From NCBI GenBank assembly GCA_022701475.1, contig JAKOOI010000528.1, positions 1 to 9,198 of the forward strand: DNA of 9,198 nucleotides, in the 5' to 3' direction. Positions 5,367-9,198 of this stretch are shown here, piece by piece. Source of the DNA: Weeksellaceae bacterium. GTDB lineage: Bacteria > Bacteroidota > Bacteroidia > Flavobacteriales > Weeksellaceae. How positions within the stretch are numbered: position 1 is the stretch's first letter; every line of letters begins with the position of its first letter. The notes under the pieces were generated by a model. It did not search any database. It saw only the letters and a list, made by a program, of their open reading frames with translations, and was not told the origin of the DNA. The position numbers and the translations under genes are program-made.

Positions 5367-8018
5367 ATGAATTTTAGAAAACTGAGTATTGCAGTTTTGT
5401 TTTTAACGACATCCGGAACTGTACTTTACGCTCAAGAAACCAAGAACGACACCGTAAAGAAAGAGAAGAAAATCGAAGGTGTAGTGATCCAGGGAAGCAG
5501 CAACCGCAAGACAGAGACTGCCGTACTGGTAGAACAGAAGAAAGCCATCATCCAGAAGCAGGCCGTAAGCGCGGAGGAGATTTCCAGAAAAGGGATTTCC
5601 AATGTGGAGCAGGGCCTGACGAAAGTAACCGGGATTACCACGGTGGAAGGAAGAGGCCTTTTCGTGAGAGGTCTTGAGGAACGCTACAATTACTTACTCA
5701 TCAACGGGCTGGGTTCGCCATCCAACAACCCTTTCCAGAAAATCATCGCTTTGAAGCAGTTCCCTACCGACGTGGTGGGCAAGCTGAACATCTATAAAAC
5801 TTTCAACTCCAACCTCTACGGCGACTTCGCCGGCGCTACTTTCGACATTGAAACCCTGACGATTGACAAGGCTTTCTCGAAGGTGGAATTCAGCGTAGGG
5901 GTAAATACACTAAGTACGTTCAGGGATAATTTTAAACGGGCGGAAGGTGCCAGCGGAATTAACGGATACCTTGGACTGAATTCAGAAGACCGAAGGCTGC
6001 CAGAAGAAATCAGGAACTCAAGACCAAGCAATTATGTATTTAGCAGAGATCAATCCCTTAATTCTTTCAAGGATTCCTGGAATGTTGATAATATTAAGTC
6101 TATGCCTAATACCAGTATAGGATTTACGACTGTACAGAAAACAAAATTAGGCGAAACGGGAAATTTAGGTATTTTGTTCTCCTTGAATCAGGGAACAAGC
6201 TTTGATTATAAAGAAGGTTTTAATAATCAATATCGAGCATTAGATAAGACTTCTATTATCAACATGAACTACCTTACCCGCAAACAATATAATTATGAAA
6301 CTGAATCAGCTGCTTTGTTAGGGTTAGCTTACAAGAATAGAGGTACTAATATTAATTTGAATGCTATCTATCTTCAAAATACGGCTAATATAATAGAAGA
6401 TAATTTTGGTTATAAGGATCAGCAGGTTCAGAACATAAATTCCGGCTTCTTCAGGACAAATCAATTGGATATCTCAAGATTTTTAGATCTACAATTAACG
6501 GCTTCTCAAAAGATTAATGAGAGACATCAGGTAAGAGGAGGGATAAGCTACGTTCTCAATAACTATAGCCAGCCGGACCGAAAAATTATAGAAGGTAACC
6601 GTGTAAATCCGCAGACTGGTGAAATGCTTCCTGATGGCTATATACAAATGCGTTACGGTGGAAACAATTTGATTCGTCAATATCTCGATGTTAATTCAAG
6701 ATTCTATGGATCAGCCTATGCAGAATACCAATTATTTCTGGGAGAAAAAGGTGACAGGAGAGATTATCCTTTTCAGATTGCTCTCGGATATAACGGATTC
6801 AGTGATTTCAGAAAAAATTCATACCGTTTTATTTTCGGAAGACCTGCTGCAGGCTTCTCAAATCCTGTATTCGTTACAAGTATAGATGAGCCACAAAGCA
6901 TGTTTGATCAATCTATTTCAAATGGAAATATGCACTATACTGAAGGCTCTGACATTTCACAGTTTTTCTCAAGTATCTATCAAATTGTAAATGGAGGCTA
7001 TACTAATATTAATTATAAGCCAAATGATTCTTGGGACATTCTACTTGGCGCGCGTTATGAAAAAGATATGACTTTAATTCGGTACTCAAATTTAAGTGCA
7101 GAAAAAAAGGAAAACCTAGATAAGACCAGAGATTTGTTTTTACCTTCACTTGCTGTTAAAAAGGCACTTAACAGTAAAAATAATCTAAGATTTGCTTTTA
7201 GCAAAACAGTAACACGACCTGTACTGATTGAAACTATGCCAATTGAATATATCAGTCCAGATAACGTTTCAATTATTGGTAATCGAGATATAATGTCAAG
7301 TGATAATTATAACCTTGATTTCAAATGGGAGTATTTTCCTACCAGCAAAGAAATGTTTGCAGTTAACCTTTTTGCAAAAAGAATTGATAATGCAATTGAA
7401 CGTTCTCTAGCCGCGTCTGCTAATGCCACTGGTACAACCATAACTTTCTTTAATGCTAAGAAAGCTGAGATTTACGGAGTAGAATTCGAAGGTATTCTAG
7501 GACTTGGCAGAATTTCTGAATCTCTGGAAAAATTTACATTAGGAGCCAATGCAACCTTTATGCATTCTAATGTAGAAAGAAGTGAAGTACAACTTAATAT
7601 GGAACGCCCAATCTGGTTAAAAGATTCAAATGAGCCTTTACGTAAAAGAGGCTTACAGGGAGCTTCACCTTACACTATCAATGCAGATCTAAAATATGAA
7701 TTTAAAAACAGTAAAAATTTAGCGACAACATTCTCATTAGTATATAATGTTTCAGGAAGTAAAATCTATGCAACAGGAGGCAGCGGAACTGATAATTACT
7801 ATGAAAAGCCTTTTCATCAATTAGACTTTATATTCCAGGATCAGATAACCAGTAAATGGAATATTAAGTTTGCTGTACAAAATATGCTTGATACGAAGTA
7901 TAGAATTATGCTGGGAGATAAAAATTATGCACCGCTCAATCTGGAAGGATCAAACCAGACTCTTACTGATTATTACAGAGGAGTTAACTTCAATCTAACA
8001 TTAGGATATACGTTCTAA
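5367..8018 (+). CDS. TonB-dependent outer-membrane receptor (883 aa)
   Basis: Outer-membrane beta-barrel transporter driven by TonB-ExbBD. Signal peptide at 1-22 (MNFRKL..., cleavage near LYA-Q). A TonB-box-like IEGVVIQG (36-43) is followed by a plug domain (about 50-170) with VEQGLTKVTGI (80-90), GLFVRGLEERYN (97-108) and YKTFNSNLYGDFAGA (143-157). The barrel fills the rest, rich in alternating Asn/Tyr/Phe strands, and ends in GYTF with the terminal Phe that barrel-assembly machinery recognises. It lacks the N-terminal carboxypeptidase-regulatory-like domain of SusC proteins. Start is ATG at 5367; an in-frame TTG at 5334 overlaps the putative promoter and adds 11 residues before the signal peptide. 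Stop is TAA. A lipoprotein gene follows after 46 bp with no terminator, so they should be co-transcribed. GC content falls abruptly at about residue 211-220 and stays low to the end, unlike the plug. The substrate cannot be read from the sequence. Confidence 0.92.
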   Translation: MNFRKLSIAVLFLTTSGTVLYAQETKNDTVKKEKKIEGVVIQGSSNRKTETAVLVEQKKAIIQKQAVSAEEISRKGISNVEQGLTKVTGITTVEGRGLFVRGLEERYNYLLINGLGSPSNNPFQKIIALKQFPTDVVGKLNIYKTFNSNLYGDFAGATFDIETLTIDKAFSKVEFSVGVNTLSTFRDNFKRAEGASGINGYLGLNSEDRRLPEEIRNSRPSNYVFSRDQSLNSFKDSWNVDNIKSMPNTSIGFTTVQKTKLGETGNLGILFSLNQGTSFDYKEGFNNQYRALDKTSIINMNYLTRKQYNYETESAALLGLAYKNRGTNINLNAIYLQNTANIIEDNFGYKDQQVQNINSGFFRTNQLDISRFLDLQLTASQKINERHQVRGGISYVLNNYSQPDRKIIEGNRVNPQTGEMLPDGYIQMRYGGNNLIRQYLDVNSRFYGSAYAEYQLFLGEKGDRRDYPFQIALGYNGFSDFRKNSYRFIFGRPAAGFSNPVFVTSIDEPQSMFDQSISNGNMHYTEGSDISQFFSSIYQIVNGGYTNINYKPNDSWDILLGARYEKDMTLIRYSNLSAEKKENLDKTRDLFLPSLAVKKALNSKNNLRFAFSKTVTRPVLIETMPIEYISPDNVSIIGNRDIMSSDNYNLDFKWEYFPTSKEMFAVNLFAKRIDNAIERSLAASANATGTTITFFNAKKAEIYGVEFEGILGLGRISESLEKFTLGANATFMHSNVERSEVQLNMERPIWLKDSNEPLRKRGLQGASPYTINADLKYEFKNSKNLATTFSLVYNVSGSKIYATGGSGTDNYYEKPFHQLDFIFQDQITSKWNIKFAVQNMLDTKYRIMLGDKNYAPLNLEGSNQTLTDYYRGVNFNLTLGYTF

Positions 8019-8064
8019 TTTTTTAAAAAAAATTATCAACTAATAATAAATAAATCTAAATATA

Positions 8065-9198
8065 ATGAAAAAATCAATTTTATCACTTAGCACATTTGCC
8101 ATCGTACTCGGCCTGTCTTTAAATTCATGTACTATTGAAGTAAATGATGGTCTGGGAGAAGGAACAGGAACAACTATTGTTACTCCCGGAACAACGGAAA
8201 GTGTATTAAGCGGAAGCGGAACATTATCCGGGACGATTTCTAAAGATCTATTAATTAAAAAAGGAAATTATACATTAGACGGTATTGTAAAAATCACAAA
8301 TGATGCAACCATTACTATCGAAGCAGGTGCTACTTTCAACGTAGTTACCTCTAAAACAAGTGGATTGGTTATTCTTCAGGATGGAAAAATCAATGCAGTA
8401 GGAACTGCTTCTGAGCCTATTGTATTTACGACTACTACCAAAACGCCGGGAGACTGGGGAGGAATTACTATTTATGGAAGAGCACCTATTAAAGCTGTGA
8501 ATGGAAACACCCAAGCTCTTTCTGAGGATGGAAATAACGTATATTACGGAGGAACCGATGCCAATTCAAATTCCGGAACTATGAAGTTTGTAAGAGTGGA
8601 ATATGCCGGTAAAAAAATCGGTGATGGTACTTCTGAAACCAACTCTATGACTTTTTATGCAGTGGGTGCAGGAACCACACTGGAAAACCTGGTTACTTAC
8701 AAAGGAACCGATGACGGATATGAATTCTTCGGAGGTACGGTAAGTGCCAAAAACATTGTTTCTTACGGGAATTATGATGATTCTTTCGACTGGCAGGATG
8801 CATGGAGCGGACAGAACAACACCAACTGGTATGCTTTCCAGACAGGAACAGGAAATTTCGGGATGGAAATAGAAGCTTCCAGCAATGCTGATAACGTAGC
8901 TCCAAAAATTTCAAATATTACCTTAATAAGAGATAATAATACCAGCCCGGAAGCGGCAAATTCGCCTGAAATATCTGCTATCCAATTTAAAAAGCATGGA
9001 ACAGGAATATTTTCAAACGTATACATCAGCGGATATAAAAATATCGGAAGCCAAAAAGCCTATGCTGTACTGATTCAGGATGCAGCGACCGAGAACAGCC
9101 AGGTAAATAATGGCAAAGTGGTGGTTTCTCCCCTTACTTATCTGAATTCCGATAATGCAGGAGTTTGGGGTTATGCCTATACACCAAATGGAGCAAAA
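8065..9198 (+). CDS. Lipoprotein partner of the TonB receptor (partial, 3' end missing)
   Basis: An open frame of 378 codons from ATG at 8065 to the window edge with no stop, so the C terminus is missing. It begins with a lipoprotein signal, MKKSILSLST..., with lipobox LNSC and acylated C22; a Thr/Gly/Ser-rich spacer follows to about residue 60. The rest is Gly/Asn/Thr-rich with short beta repeats, suggesting a right-handed beta-helix-like fold. Notable segments are PGDWGGITIYGRAP (128-141), LVTYKGTDDGYEFFGGT (209-225) and YDDSFDWQDAWSG (237-249), all typical by recall of a Bacteroidota family of large secreted or surface lipoproteins found beside TonB receptors. The Asp-rich motifs could bind metal or a phosphorylated ligand; this is speculation. 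It is 46 bp behind the receptor gene with no promoter or terminator between, consistent with a receptor plus surface-binding-protein pair. It is not a recognisable SusD, which would be helical (TPR). Confidence 0.82.
   Translation, partial: MKKSILSLSTFAIVLGLSLNSCTIEVNDGLGEGTGTTIVTPGTTESVLSGSGTLSGTISKDLLIKKGNYTLDGIVKITNDATITIEAGATFNVVTSKTSGLVILQDGKINAVGTASEPIVFTTTTKTPGDWGGITIYGRAPIKAVNGNTQALSEDGNNVYYGGTDANSNSGTMKFVRVEYAGKKIGDGTSETNSMTFYAVGAGTTLENLVTYKGTDDGYEFFGGTVSAKNIVSYGNYDDSFDWQDAWSGQNNTNWYAFQTGTGNFGMEIEASSNADNVAPKISNITLIRDNNTSPEAANSPEISAIQFKKHGTGIFSNVYISGYKNIGSQKAYAVLIQDAATENSQVNNGKVVVSPLTYLNSDNAGVWGYAYTPNGAK

Noticed and set aside
8275..9026. Minus-strand frames opposite the lipoprotein
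   Set aside because: They are antisense to a long open frame that carries a signal peptide and conserved family motifs; no promoter or recognisable product is visible.

Overview
The window looks like chromosomal DNA from a member of the Bacteroidota, most likely a flavobacterium near Chryseobacterium or Elizabethkingia. This is inferred from Bacteroidota-type promoter cores (TTTG / TAnnTTTG) in front of several genes, A-rich start regions without clear Shine-Dalgarno sites, a TonB-dependent receptor followed by a lipoprotein, and protein families typical of the group. No tRNA, rRNA, transposase, phage gene or CRISPR array was seen.

Left half, all on the minus strand and read right to left: a two-component operon (PhoB-type response regulator 4498-5175, then PhoR-type histidine kinase 3401-4447); a pRiA4b ORF-3-like protein with a very acidic tail (2690-3286), with its own promoter and a strong terminator; a 73-bp-period tandem array with palindromic heads (2360-2629); a lipoprotein of the GH13 alpha-amylase family (935-2284); a 370-bp intergenic stretch with a CAGAT microsatellite; and a small GreA-like protein (124-564).

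Right half, on the plus strand: divergent from the regulator, a TonB-dependent outer-membrane receptor (5367-8018) is followed 46 bp later by a surface-type lipoprotein (from 8065) that runs off the window without a stop codon. The two very probably form an outer-membrane uptake operon. The 191-bp divergent region holds seven TTAA cores, six of them in two triplets with exact 11-bp spacing. This is the geometry expected of tandem OmpR/PhoB-family binding sites. The working model is that the two-component pair senses a nutrient state (phosphate is the obvious candidate, not proven) and controls both itself and the receptor operon.

Main oddities: base composition drops sharply inside the receptor gene at about 6000-6020, from roughly 50-55% GC in the plug to 25-35% in the barrel, suggesting a mosaic gene; the response regulator carries Leu where its family has a near-invariant Pro after the conserved Lys; and the 73-bp array shows a compensatory change in its palindrome plus a 13-bp internal deletion. 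The 5' boundaries of three reading frames were corrected or flagged: the regulator and the receptor start at internal ATGs, and the kinase has only a TTG.
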